This document shows positions 1 through 12,900 of a stretch of 64,000 nucleotides of DNA, piece after piece. Where the stretch lies: positions 13,475,433 through 13,539,432 of the forward strand of contig NC_132894.1 in assembly GCF_030463535.1 (NCBI RefSeq), read 5' to 3'. The notes below the pieces were generated by a model. It did not search any database, was not told the origin of the DNA, and saw only the letters and a list, made by a program, of their open reading frames with translations. The stretch comes from Salminus brasiliensis. Taxonomy: Eukaryota; Chordata; Actinopteri; Characiformes; Bryconidae. The translations under genes and the position numbers were made by a program. Each line of letters begins with the position of its first letter. Position 1 is the stretch's first letter.

Positions 1-620
1 CGCACTTTTACACGCACACACATATACACTGGTACATATGGTAAGCTCCTGGGCAGATGTATGTAGGAAGAAAAAAGAACGTGAGAATGTGCACTTTGGC
101 CTGATCTGCGTTCTCTCACGTGCTGTGTAAATGCGGTCTTCCAGTTGGGCTCCTAGTATTGTAGTATCTGATCCTGATGCTGAAGCTATCCTTCACATAT
201 GGAAATGAGAATGTATGTCCTAGTGTTGCACATGGAATAAATCTGCTGAGAGTTCCTCTGCCGAGAAAAAAACTGGGTCACAAGGCGTGTGTGTCCTGGA
301 AGCTGCAGAACAAGCCAGCTATGTTGCCTGGCAGAGATCAGTAGGAACTGGTGTTGAATACATGTATTTGTGTGTGAGAGAAGGGTAAAGGCAGATAAAT
401 GTAGGCATTGTTACAGAACTGATTGCTGTTTATTGATATCATATAAACATCATTAAGTGCAATATGCAAATTGTACTTTTCCAGGTAAATATTTTCCATG
501 GACAAAAACCCTGTGTCCAAATACTAATTATATTTTAATAGATGAAGGAAAAGAGTTCATTTTAAAGATCACTAATCTGACAAGGTCTTATTATTGTTTA
601 ATGTTTATAATATTCCTTTA
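1..620. other. Non-coding, nothing recognised
   Basis: AT-rich sequence with no supported exon, RNA gene or repeat family that I can name. Confidence 0.5.
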
Positions 621-1770
621 AGTCAAGTCAAGTCAAATTTATTTGTATAGCGCTTTTTACAACTGTTGTCGTCACAAAGCAGCTTTACATAATTAGTACT
701 TAATAAAGAACAGAGACAGAGAAGAAAGAAGGAATAACATGAAGCGTCAAAGACCCCCGTGAGCAAGCCAACGGCGACAGTGGCAAGGAAAAACTCCCTC
801 AGAGCTGGAGGAAGAAACCTTGGGAGGAACCAAGACTCACAAGGGGGACCCATCCTCCTCTGGCCAGACTGTTTTAAACATTAATGATAAAAATTACCAA
901 AGCAGATACAACAGAAAGTTGATAGTGGTGATATTAATAGTGTCAGACAGGCACGAGTCCATCTAGGTTTCAGTACGGCCACCAAACAGGCAGCAGCGGC
1001 AGGCAGGTGAGCCATGGGTGGTGGCGGGTTGGGGGGGCACCCGCTGGCCGGACTGGTAGGTGGCAGCTGGTTAGATGCAAGTAGAGGGGACCTCAGCGGG
1101 CAATCTTCCTGCAGATCGGGCTGGGTGGTCATTTACTCGAAGAAGGTAAAGAGAGAAAAGTTAGTTCTAAGAGGAATTTTATGGAGTGCAGAGAATGTTG
1201 AGAATCAGCATCTGGGTATGTCTGACGACTCCGGCAGGTCTGATTATCACAGCATAATTAAAAGGAGAGAGCCAGAAGGTAACACGGACACGGGCGTACC
1301 CTGAGAACACCAGCATCTATCTGCTCCACCGTCAACAAACCTGAGTGATCGCGTGTAAGCAGCGAGACGACAGCTCCAGCGTCTCAGTGTACATACAATT
1401 CCCTGGGTCCGCGAACCCCTGGACCTGCAGCCCTTATCTAAGAAACATTAATTACCAAAAGCTAAACTAAACATATAAGTTTTCAGCTTAGATTTAAAGA
1501 TTTAGACTGTGTCTGAGTCCCGAACATTATCTGGAAGGTTATTCCAGAGCTGGGGGGCTTTATAAGAAAAGGCTCTTCCTGCTGAGGTTTTCTGAATTTT
1601 GGGAACGAGTAAGAGGCCAGCACCCTGAGATCTAAGTAGTCTTGATGATCCTGCAGGTACTCAGGAGCGAGGCCATGTAGGGCTTTATATGTTAATAAAA
1701 GAATTTTGTATTCGATACGGAATTTAACTGGGAGCTAATGAAGTGCTGATAGAACTTTAAGTCATTTTAG
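621..1770. repeat. Dispersed teleost repeat, family not assigned
   Basis: Starts with repeats of AAGTC and the motif TTTATTTGTATAGCGC, followed by GGCAAGGAAAAACTCCCT and GAAGAAACCTTGGGAGGAAC, familiar multi-copy words in fish genomes. Further on it has CTGGAAGGTTATTCCAGAG and GGCCATGTAGGGCTTTATA. Its open frames are short and not protein-like. Confidence 0.55.
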
Positions 1771-1884
1771 ACTATTTCCTTTAGTAAATGTGTCATGAAT
1801 TGTGCACATAAAGGAATAAGCAGGTGATATTTTTAGATTAGGTGGAAAAAAAGGGACAAAAATAAAGTTTTGGAAGTTGGAAGT

Positions 1885-2075
1885 CCATTCATCTATTTAT
1901 CCACTTCTTCTTGGTCAGGGTCACTGGGAGTCTGTAGCCTACCCAGAATCATTGGGCGCAAGGCAGGAATACCCCCTGAATAGCACACCATTGTAGGGTA
2001 CCACAAACAACCCTTCACTCACATAAAGGGGCAATTAGCAAGGGCAATTCACATACCTGTATTTTTTCATAATTT
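1885..2075. repeat. Dispersed repeat fragment with 'cacttcttcttggtcagggtcac' type core
   Basis: Contains CTTGGTCAGGGTCACTGGG, GCGCAAGGCAGGAATACC and a caattca tail. This resembles a very common fish dispersed repeat whose consensus reads roughly tggtcagggtcgc then gcaaggcagg. Assigned from memory of the family, not by search. Confidence 0.45.
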
Positions 2076-2929
2076 GCAAAGTCTGGAGGCGATGCACTCA
2101 TGCTAAATGCTCACCAGTGTCAACAACACACTTTTACCGCTTTGCCAGCTTTGACTAAGGCTAGCAGGGTTTTGCTAGTGGGCTGAGTCTACATATATTT
2201 TGGGGCGTAAATAATAATGAGCGAAGACTGTTCCGATACAGTGTTGGGTCTATTTTACAGCTTGGTTACAATTATTTATTTTCTTTTCAGTGAAAAGACC
2301 AGTGTTTGATGTCCATGATATTTCTATATAACAAAACATTATTCGGTTCTAATTTTGTTTAATTTAAGTTAAAATTAAAGAGCAAATAATCCAATTTCTA
2401 TTGTGACTTTGGCTAATATGAAGTATTGTGAGACTGTGAGTATATTTCATGTGCTTTCATGGCCTATTGGTTGTTAAAAAAACGGGTATATAAAAATCAC
2501 GATTAGTGCATTCTCAGCTGATGTTTATTTTCTAAGTAGACTTCTGGCCTCTGTTTCTTGTTTATTTATTTCAGAATTGTTCGTTTCACCTTAGTCCACT
2601 ACTGTCCCAGATCCTGGTTGAGGTTTGTTGTGATGATATCATAGAGTTGCGTAAATTGCTGCACAGACCTTGGCTGGCTGACTGCATTCTGCCGATTGCT
2701 GTTCGCACTAAGCCTCTGTAATCAGTGCTGACTTAGCTCTGAATGTGAGCTCATTCAGTGGCTATCTCTGCAAGTGTTCAACACCAAACTGTATGCCAAG
2801 CAAATGACTGGCTTGACAGTGACAGGGATAGCTTACACACACAAACACACAGACTGAAAATAAGGCAAAGCAAATGACATTTAAGCCATTTAGCTGGTGT
2901 AAATTAAGATAAGATCTCATGAAAGGGTT

Positions 2930-3470
2930 TGGATGCTGATGATGACCTGGCTTTGTGTGAAGAAAAACATGAACTTGCAGTTGTAGAGCAGATGATTGCA
3001 GATTGAATTGAAAACAATGTGTATCAACTTGAGTTTAAGGAAAAATATTGGTACCTAAGTTCAAAGACAAGTTGATGTATTTTTAGTCATGGTAAGACGT
3101 AGTCGCACCACCTGATGTTTTTATGTGTCTTGTTTGAAAATGTATTTATGCCGTAATACAAGCTATGTAACAGATATTACTATATTAAATAGATTATTGC
3201 ATTTTAATAATTTTAAAAGCCTTATTTTTCATTGGCCTTCATATGTCCATTCTACTATTGTATCTGTATATAGACAGTTGTATATGAGACATTTACGGAC
3301 AAAAGTACTGGGACACCTACACATTACACCTACAGGGGCTTTTTACATTTTTGAATCAATAGGCATTATTATGGAGTCATAGGTCTTGATGCTGATGATG
3401 ACCTGGTTTTTCAGCTATGTGAAGAAAATTATGAACTTGTAGTTGTAGAGCAGATGATTGTATGTACATT
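2930..3470. repeat. Locally duplicated repeat, first copy and partial repeat
   Basis: GATGCTGATGATGACCTGG followed by GTTGTAGAGCAGATGATTG occurs at 2,931-2,998 and again at 3,388-3,460. The 3,005-3,338 stretch recurs at 4,603-4,858. A truncated copy of the GGACAAAAGTACTGGGACAC element lies at 3,296-3,385. Confidence 0.7.
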
Positions 3471-4602
3471 GTTATGGTATTAAAGGTTCATGCATTTATC
3501 TGTTACCTTGTTTTTTTCCCAGTTCTCTTTGTTCTTTTCCAATGGTGATGAATTGATCGAGGTCTCCTTAGATACACATAGAAATGTGTAAGAATTTGTG
3601 GTTCGCTGAAATACTGAATTTACCCAGAGACACCCACAACACAATGAACGTTAGTCTGTAAGCCTTACTGCAGATGGCTCTGGGATGGCTCTTGAGATCC
3701 TTCATTCTTCAGGCTAATGTCTTGTGAGATCCATTCACATCCAGGAGGAGGGTGTAAAGACACCTATTTAGACACACTGAGAGCCTAATGTATATGTACA
3801 TGTATATGTACATTTACCTTTTTTATTTTAGTATTTTAAGTATATTTAATAAACCTGCATTTGTCAGCATTTGTCACCTACTTTTTCTTTTTCCAACATG
3901 TCTTCTGAAATATTTGATAAACAGAATGCAGACACGTTTTCCCTCACTTTCCCCCACACCATCTCCATTTAAACACCTTGCCTATTCAGTAAATCAGTTT
4001 TTTTGGTAGAGGTTGTTTACTGTTTCTCTTTAAGTAGAGAAGAAAAAATCATTAGGGTGAAGAAAGACAACAGGAAAGGAAGAGAAGCCCTTGTCAAGTA
4101 ATCTTAGTGTGCTGGAGGACTAATTAAGCTTTGCCAGATTTTGTCTGTCTAACTATATAGAAAGCCCTTTTACCTTCAGTCAACCTGCCCATCAATCAGT
4201 TCATGGATCAGTGATATTAGATCTGTTTTTGTGTCTAGGTGCATTCTCTTTCTATTTGATATTGTATTAGTGTATACATTTATCACATCAATCATCAACC
4301 TAAAGTCTAATAATATGGCATGATCATCAAACCATACACAGATTAAATATGATGATAGATAGATTTAGTAACTCAGTCATATTAAAGTATAAGTACAGTG
4401 TTTTTAAATTTGTATTTTAGCAAACAGATTAGCTTCAGCATTTAGCAAAAGAAATGAATCAACCAACAACAAGGACTTTTATTCAGACATGCTTTTATAA
4501 AGGACCTTCCAGGGTCATATAAAGAAAACCCAAGTGACCTTTATGGTACTAATGGTATGGTTCTAATTATTATTATTATTACTATTATAGTAATGTGTAA
4601 TT

Positions 4603-5165
4603 ATTTGAAAACAATGTGTCTTAATTAAGTTTAAGGACAGATGTTCATATAGGTTGTTTGAAAATGTATTTATATCGTAATACAAGCTATGTAACAGATA
4701 TTACTATATTAAATAGATTCTTGCTTTTGAATCATTTTAAAAAGTCTTATTTTTCATTGACCCTCATATGTCTATTCTATAATTTTATCTGTATATAGAC
4801 AGTTGTATATGAGACATTTACGGACAAAAGTACTGGGACACCTACACATTACACCCATGGGCTTTTATGACATTCTATTCTAAATCCATAGACCTTAATA
4901 TGGAGTTGGTCCCCCTTTGCAGCCCTGTTTGGAACTCTGCAGTTATGGAATCAGTGTTGGTGGCTTTTATTCACAATGGTATGACACTTCCTAAATGCTT
5001 CCACTTTTCAGTAACACCACTCACAGTTGATCCACAGTGGAATATCTAAGAAGGAAGAAATTTCACCAACTGTCTTGTTGCAGTGGTGGCATCCAATTAC
5101 AGCACCACGCTGGAATTCAGAGAGCTCTTTAGAACCACCAATTCTTTCACTAATGCTTGATTTTA
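4603..5165 (+). mobile_element. Second copy of the local repeat, running into a non-autonomous DNA transposon
   Basis: From 4,811 the sequence reads GGACAAAAGTACTGGGACAC, ACATTACACCCATGGGC and TATGGAGTTGGTCCCCC, the start of a common fish element (probably Tc1-related). The same element lies in reverse orientation at 7,015-7,130 and in truncated form at 3,296. No intact ORF. Confidence 0.6.
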
Positions 5166-6540
5166 TACATCTGTAGCAATGGTTATTAGTTTAGTTTAAT
5201 GATTAAGATATGTAACCCATTTTTTTGTGTCCATAAACTGCATGTAAAGGGAAGGTAATGCACCAATTACACCAGATGCTTTCATATAACACAATCAATC
5301 CACAACATTGTTACCCATCTTTTTGTCTTAGCACAATGTCTGTATGCCTGTGTGAAATCATGGTATTTATAAGTGGATAACGGCACCATTCTGAGAAAAC
5401 TGTTTCAAAACTGTTTAACCTACCAAGGTTTCCCTAAAGGAGATTCCTTTGATCAGACTTCTTTGAGCATAAAGAGTTGGATTATGGTCTTTCCTCCTAA
5501 AGGATGACAGTTAAAATGGATTAAAACAATGATAATGACAGTTCAAAGAGTGATCAGTGTATATATTCTGTATACGTGCGAGAAGGATAAAGAGGAGAAG
5601 ATTTCTGTAAGAAGGGATTAGACAGTGTGGAACTTACAAATAAGAGCAGGAAAAGGTCACGCCACGTGATGTGCATGCATGTTTAATGCAATGAAATGCA
5701 TAGCTGTTTCAAAATAAACACACACACACACACACACACCCCACACTGCTACTGGACTGTGCTCATTCTCCTGAACAGCACAGACTGTACTAAAACACAT
5801 ATATGTGCCATAGCAGTTAGCTTGTCAGTAGAAAGACCCACTAGTGGTCAATGCATTTTATCTGACCTTTAACATTAATGCTGTTAGTAAACCTGCAACC
5901 ATAATGAAAAAAAAAATCTGTGACAAGGAAACAGATCTACCCCCAATTTACCATACAGCAACGACCCTGAATGTATTAGCCTTCAAGGATAATGAGTGTG
6001 CGTGTGTGCGTGCGTGCGTGCAGGCTGGCGAATGAGCGTTCGCTTGTGTGAGTCTGCCTCCATCATAGTTCAACCCTTCGGGGTCCTGATCACATGACTC
6101 TGTGCAGTGCAGGCTGGGTAGGACAAGCGGGTGCGGGGAGGAAAGGACAGAAGAAGTGAAGAAAGAACAAGAGAGAGAGTGTGATGGGGGATATGTGCAC
6201 TGAGATATCTGGGTGAGACTGGAGAGACAGAGGGCAGATAGGACATAGGAGAGCAGATAGAGAGAAGGGTGTTGAAAGAGACGATCCAAGTGTTTTGTAG
6301 CGTCGTCATAATTCATTTCACATGAATTTCGTTTTTCAATTTCCCCCTGATCCACTGAAATTGAGCAGGCTGTTGTTCCTGTGCTTCCATGCATCCAATC
6401 CAAGTATTTGCTCAGAATTTGTAGTTTTCAGCTTCAGTTTAAGGGGGTTAACAAAAATATGGTGTTTTTTTTAGGAATTACAGCCATTTTTGTACATAGT
6501 CTCTTAATTTTTACAAGCTCACAAGGTACCATAATTATAA
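5166..6540. other. Non-coding, microsatellite only
   Basis: Holds the CA run at 5,717 and a GT/GC-rich run near 6,000-6,030. The 151-codon reverse frame here runs across low-complexity repeats and has no protein character. Confidence 0.5.
5717..5741. repeat. CA microsatellite
   Basis: About 24 bp of CA repeats. Shorter CA/GT runs occur at 8,116, 16,053, 17,402, 19,193, 27,583 and 54,092. Confidence 0.9.
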
Positions 6541-7130
6541 ATATACACTACATGGAGAAAAGTACTGAGGGACACAAGCATCCAGGCCTTTTCTGTCCAG
6601 GCACCGGCAGAGTCGCTCACTGTCTTCACATGCAGACTGAAGACCCACCTCTTCCGAGAGTACTTGAGATAAGTGTAGTGTCGAGTATTATGGTCTCCAT
6701 ATTGACTTGTGTTTAGCAGTGTCTAAGCTTAGAGGTGTCTTTGAATTCTTGTCTATTCAAACTAGCTAAGGCTATTTTCTGAGTAAACTCTCAATAAGAT
6801 TGTCTGCTAAATGCCATAAATGTAAATGTAAATAGGACACACCTTTAAATCCTTGAATTCAGGTGTTTAATTCAGTCCCATTGCCACAGGCGTATAAAAT
6901 CTAGCACCTAGCTGTGTAGTCTGCCTTTACAAGCGTTAGTAAAAGAATGGGGCATTCCAAAGAACAAAGCACAGTGTAGAAAAGCTCTGCTCCAAACCTG
7001 CAGTTAGAGCTGTAAAAGGCTGGGGGGCCAACTCCATATTAATGCCTATGGTTTTAGAATGGGATGTCACAAAGGTTCCTGTATGTGTAATGTGTAGGTG
7101 ACCCATTACCTTTGTCCATATAGTGTAAGT
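6541..7130 (-). mobile_element. Non-autonomous DNA transposon interrupted by a SINE/LINE insertion
   Basis: The outer element starts at about 6,544 (ACACTACATGGAGAAAAGTA), resumes at 6,841 (ACCTTTAAATCC) and ends with GGCCAACTCCATATTAATG and CTACACATTACACATACAGG on the reverse strand, near 7,130. The insert 6,576-6,834 is flanked by GGACAC on both sides. Confidence 0.65.
6576..6834 (+). mobile_element. SINE/LINE 3' end with TAAATG tail
   Basis: Contains ACCCACCTCTTCCGAGAGTA and TGTCTGCTAAATGCC and ends AAATGTAAATGTAAATA. A GGACAC duplication flanks it (6570-6575 and 6835-6840). A related copy lies at 21,795-22,032 and a reverse-strand relative at 13,268-13,740. Confidence 0.65.
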
Positions 7131-7199
7131 GTGACTTTTATAAACCTTTGCAATGACTAACTGAAGTCTGGAGACCAGGTGTATTGAATACTGGGTGTC

Positions 7200-7400
7200 C
7201 TCCCTTCAGATACTTTGCCATACCTTTACCATAGTCACCTTCAATTGCTGCTTGTTTCTGAGTCTTCTGAATAGAATCTGAGTAGAAAGTATAACCCTAT
7301 ACATTTCAGGATTGATCCTGGTACTTCTATCAGCAGTCACATCATCAGTAAACACCAGTGACCCAGTTCCATTTGCAGCCATACATGCCCAAGCCATAAT
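7200..7400 (-). pseudogene. Tc1-like transposase fragment, internally deleted
   Basis: Reverse-strand translation gives MAWACMAANGTGSLVFTDD and later NKQQLKVTMVKVWQSI. Both match Tc1-type transposases, but the catalytic middle, including the region around the second aspartate, is missing between them. A remnant only. Confidence 0.75.
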
Positions 7401-7595
7401 TATGCCTCCATCATGTTTGAAAGATGATGAGGTATGTGATAGATCAAGACCCTTTCTATTCTGAAGTGTTCCCAGTGGAAATCTTGCATCTTGTACTAAG
7501 CTATTTTTTTATTTCGATGAAAGCATCTCTGGATTGTTGCCTTTGACTATGACACACCTTGTATTTCCTCTAAAGTGTTCATGACTTTTTTTGAA

Positions 7596-7845
7596 CTGCC
7601 GACAAGGCAGCACTAGGAAGCCTACATGCTCTGAGGAAAGCGCCGGATCCCCAGCTCTGGTACATCAGCCAGCCAGCATCACAGTGGGAGAGAGTGCCAT
7701 CCACCCACCCAGAGTGTGCACGGCCAGTTGTGCTCTTTCAGGCTCTGACTGCTGATGGCAAAGTAGCATAACCTAGGATTCAAACCTGTGTTTCTCAGGC
7801 CATAGTGTCAGCGTCTTACGCTGTCCTCCTTCCCCTGTTTTAACA
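7596..7845 (-). mobile_element. tRNA-derived SINE
   Basis: On the reverse strand it carries a B-box-like GGTTTGAATCC followed by TGCTACTTTGCCATCAGCAG, shared with the copy at 55,548-55,740. Confidence 0.6.
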
Positions 7846-9639
7846 CCTCTTCCGACTGCATTTTATGCTACCACGAATGGCTACCAAAGACAAATTTTGC
7901 ACATCATTAAAGCTCATTTAGGGACTTGCCATTATAGAACATGACTCCAATCAGATCCTGTGACGAATCTAACCAGAAATAGCACTCGCTCCCGCTGTGT
8001 GATGGGACATTGTTAGCTGTGTACTTATTAGTGTGTTGTAGTGGTTTAAGAATACGAGCATGCTTTAAGATGCTTAGTTCATGTAAAGTTCCTTAAGTCT
8101 TTAAGCTGAATGACGTGTGTGTGTGTGTGTGTATGAGAGAGAGAGAAAAGAGAAGTGACAGGGGTTGTTCTTTCAGATATAATGTCACCCCTCAGCTGCA
8201 GGCAGGAAACTGCTTATTAATAGAATATTCAACCCTGCAGGACGTGCCCTGAACTTTGATTGCGCACGGCTGTGTGGGAAGGTGTCTGTAAGCGCACATG
8301 TGCTTGAGTGCTAATTTTAGTGTATTTGTACACACACCCATTATGCACAGGTGTCACAATTCTTAACACTAGCCTCAGATCAGTGTTTCATTTCAGTGTT
8401 GTTAATGTGGTACAGCAAGTGTGCAGAAGACAGTGGTAAAGGGCTCTCAGCAGACTCATACAGCATTTACTATGTCCTTCAACTCTCCTCTGTGAGCTAG
8501 ATAGAATAAAAGATTAGGTCTCAGTTTGATGATGTCACTGGAAAGCATTTCCCAGGGGTCTTGGGGGCTGCATTTCTATGGCAACCACACATTCTCATTT
8601 ATGGCTGTGTCACAGACATGACAGCCCAAGCAGACACACTCACGCACACCCCGTGCGCACGCATGCGAACTCACGCTCTTGACACAATGCCCAAGAATGC
8701 TTCACATTCACGTCTGAGGCCGGTGTTTTTAATCCGTTTGCCAGTGAATCTCATTTCCCCCGAGAAGTACAGGGGGAAGCTCCCGAAATGGAGCACAAGT
8801 GTCGTTACAGTGATGCCGTGGTTACGTGTTTGGTCTATTTCCGTAGCGTTTTTACAAATCAGAGCACAGACAGACTGGAGGAGGGATTTTTGACTAAAAT
8901 CTGCCTTTAAATCCATCGGAGCTACCATCAGAAATGTCGGTCAGAGACATGGAAAATGGTCCGAGCCGATTTGGCATGACCCTAATGCGTTTTGAAGGTA
9001 GAACTGACTCTGCTCACCTTTTAGATGAGCACAGATGCAGTGGTACAATGACTATGATGCTGGCCCAGTACAGACCTAATGCAGAGTGTAAGGGATTTAA
9101 TGATAGTTCATATTCAAATCTATTCATTTATTCCACCAGTATGCGAGGCACTGGGTGGCGTTGAAAACTATTAGTTCATAGTTTTGAATATTTAAAATTC
9201 AGTAAAGCAGATGCTGCGTTTGATGAAAGATTGCAGACTATTTTAATTACTGACATACAATGTTGAGGTGCCATATGGATAAATAATCAGACAGATGGCA
9301 GCATGTATTCATGATTATCATGGCCATACTTTCCATACATCAGTGCATGTTGTCACATAGATTTGTTCATGCAGTTATCTAATTAACCAATTGTGTGGCA
9401 TCAGTGCAATGTATAAAATAATGCAGACATGGGCAAGCAGCTTCAGTTAATGTGAAACTTTACCATCACAATGTGAAAAATGTGTTCTCAGTGATTTTGA
9501 GTGTTGTGTGATTGTTGGTGCCAGATGAGTGTTTGCTCAGAATGGTGCATGGTTTGAGCTGCAGTGACTCTGAGAACTATTCTGTACAATTGAGGTGCAT
9601 GGGCTACAACAGCAGAAGACCATTTACAAATTCTGTTCT
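7846..9639. other. Non-coding; possible conserved segment at 8,690-8,930
   Basis: No gene recognised. The 8,690-8,930 part has more balanced base composition and more CpG than its flanks and is open in two frames, but no splice-bounded or homologous peptide is seen. Confidence 0.4.
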
Positions 9640-9940
9640 GTCAAGTGGCTCAGCACAGGCTCACTAAAGCTGGACAGTTGAAGACTGGAAAAACGTAACC
9701 TGTTTTGATAAACCTCGATTTCTGCCGAGGGGCACAGATAGTAGGGGCAGAATTTGCCACTAACAGCATGAATCCATAGATCCAACCTGCCTTGTGTCGA
9801 CAGTCCAGGCTGGTGGAGGTGGTGTAATGGTGTGGGGAATGTTTTCTGGGCATATTTTAGACCTGTTCGTACCAATTAATTGTTGCCTGAACGTCACAGC
9901 TTCTTTGAGTATTGTTACTGACCATGTGCATACAGTCATG
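9640..9940 (+). pseudogene. Tc1-like transposase fragment
   Basis: CTGGAAAAACGTAACCTG, GCATGAATCCATAGATCC and GGCTGGTGGAGGTGGTGTAA correspond to the transposase block around WKNV, HESMDPT and QAGGGGVMVWGMFS. Frameshifts and substitutions make it non-functional. A second copy lies at 25,690-26,030 on the opposite strand. Confidence 0.75.
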
Positions 9941-12900
9941 ACCCAAGTTTACTAAGGATGTAGCACAAAGAAAGTGCAGACTCTACTTGTTGATACATCT
10001 GAACATCCATGCATTGAATCTTTACTGGTGGCAGACTTGCAATTAAAGAGGCTATTGCTGAATTTTGAAATGCTTGGTACCATTGTTTTAAATTGTTTTA
10101 TTCTGATTTCTTTACTTAAAATGAAACCAAAGGGAACATTACACAGTATTGTAAACATAACCCCAATCAAAAGCCTATTTCCAGACAAGGACTTTACTTA
10201 TTCTGTTATTTTAAAACAATCTCCAGCATATACCGTAGCTTCAGCAAAGTATGCTATTCTCTGAATTCAGTTCTCGCTGACATTCCACCTGTGTAACTGA
10301 TATGATCTGCTTCCTCACATGGACAGCTGTGTGTGTGTTTGTGACTGTGATGTTCCACCACAGTGTGTTAATCTACTCCAATCTGTTTTGTACATCTTCA
10401 CTCAAAACATACTTGCCACCCCACCCACAGCACAGGACTGTTTTCAGATTCTCAGCTTTTTTGCTTCTGCAGCCTTTTATCATCCATTTAAACTCTCCCT
10501 TCATGAACTGAGGAGAACGGCCTGAATGGAAAACAAAATGCATGAATGGGATGTTTCATGCCACTGGGCCCTAATCCCTCTTTGGATTATGGGATGCAGA
10601 TTATAGCATGTAAACATTTCATCTAACAGGAATATTTAAAGCCAGTTCGGGGCAAATGCACCACGGGCCAGTGAATTTTTGCTTGCTGGAAAGGAAGCAG
10701 TGACCCATGTACTTTAGAAGAACTTTTAATTGACTCTGTTGAGGGGCAAATTCAGTCTACTAATTGGGTTTTTGGATTCACATGTGAGGTTTGCAAATGT
10801 TAAAATGCGAGCCAGGACACTTCTTGCTGGCCTGGTCCCAAACAAAGAAGTTGCCATATGGGCGATGTTGCACTCAAGGGCATAGCAATGCACAAAATTG
10901 TAATATCTGCTACAATATGGTGACATCTAGATATAATGCGTTCTTAATATAGCAAAAAAATAGTGCCTGAATTTGTGACTCATTAAATATTTTATCAAAA
11001 AATTGAATTGACGTGAATTATCACTTAGCCATGAAATGTTAGAAATGGGACGTGCCAGATATCTTCTGCACATCATCCAAGTTTGAAGTAGTATTCCACT
11101 TTCAAACTAGACCAAGATGTGCTGAGGTAAAAGTGGTGTCGGTCACTTGGTGGCTGCTTCACCATTCATCTGTATGGGTTGAGAGACTGTTTTGGGCATG
11201 CATTTACGAATATGAGATTGGTGACTAGTCCAAAGTTTACAATATTTCAATATTACAGGAATATTGGACATGGAGTCTGATTGAACCAGAAGGTCTAGCC
11301 TTCAATCTCCATAATGAGCTTTGGGTGACCATGATTCCTGTCACCAGTTTACATACCAACTGCCATTTCCAAGATGCTCTGACCCTGACTGTGGCCATAA
11401 CAATCTGGCCCCTGTCAGAGTTTGTAAGATCCTTACACTTCCCATTGTTCCTGCTTTCAACACATCAACTTGAGGATCTGACATTGTAAAAAGATCATCT
11501 TGTTATTCTTTTCACTTTACTTCATATGGTTTTATTGTTATGGTTGATTTAATTCAATTTTTCAATATTTGATATGTTAAAAATATGAAGGAATCAACAA
11601 AGCTTTAATTCAATACTACATAGAATTCTGTTTTATTAATATAAAGAAAAATGCTCTCATGTAGAACCTGTTTGACTTCTGCTCCACCGCATCAAACTAA
11701 ATAAACCCTCTAAATTCACAACCTTAATTTTTTTTTATTCATTTATTAAAAATGACAGTCATTTGAGTGTGGTTGTTCTTTGGCATATAAATAGTAAGTA
11801 TAAGACTGGTTTGGGCAAAAAATGTTCAGATGTTGTTTAACAACACAGGCGTCCATTATGGTTAAGATGTAAGGATGTGTTTGGGGTGGGGTACATTGTA
11901 GGATTGTCTCAGTGTGTGAGAGAAGTGAAATATCTTTACAATCATGCAACTAATGCATTATAATGTATTTATTAATGTTAACATTTATGCATAAAAATGT
12001 ACTCTCTTACTAAGACTAATAAATAGTCGTAATAGCTTACATGGTCTTACTGGGCAGTGTTGCTGAACTGTCATCTTCTTAGTGTGATGTGCTGTTAGCT
12101 GAAGAAATTGTAGGCAGTTAGCTTTTAGCCTTGGCCCCACTCGCTTTCCCAAGGTTTGGATTCTTAAGTCTTGGTTCTTCCGTTCCGATGTGTGTTTAGC
12201 TCCAGTTTGGTAGTCGGTTGATTTAGTTTTGAGGGACCAGAGATAGTAAAAGCCTCTCAGCTGTTATTAGCTTTTAGCCTAATGGTCTGTGTTTTTTGGA
12301 ACAGGCCTTTTTTCCAGCCCTGTTTGGGTTATGCTGGATTTTCTTTTGAAGGAGGACACAATGATGCTTGAGGTTAATGGTATGTCAGTTCCATGTACCA
12401 ATCTCTCTTATTCGACTATACCAAGATAAATACAGTCAGATGTTCTCGGGCCCCAGTAATGCTTGTTCTAAAATTGGATATACAACTAGGGCAGGTGAGA
12501 CACTGAAACTGCGCCATTAGCAACTGTAATAAATGCTTGTAGCCTCAGAATGGAGGTCTCCAACAGCTGTAAACACTGGACCCGCTCTAGCAGCAACAGC
12601 ATCATTCACCCAGTCTGTTTTTGTTAAGGGGATTTTCTGTGTTCCTCTCTTGAGTAAAGCTTTCACTGAGTTGTAATTAAAAGCATCAGTGTACTGCACC
12701 CAGTGCTCTCTTTTTATCTCTCAGTCATTTACTTCCATCCTTGTTTATCACAGCTAATCTAAAATGCCCTTGCTTGGCGTAAGTGTTTATGTGCAGTGAG
12801 TAATGCTGAAGTGGCAGTATGCGTGTTAGTATGCTCTGAGTTCGAGGGTGCAGCTTCTTGCAAGTAACTAAAACAATGTCATCTATGTTTTGGGGACAGC

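Noticed and set aside
1014-1304. 96-codon ORF
   Set aside because: Lies wholly inside a dispersed repeat.
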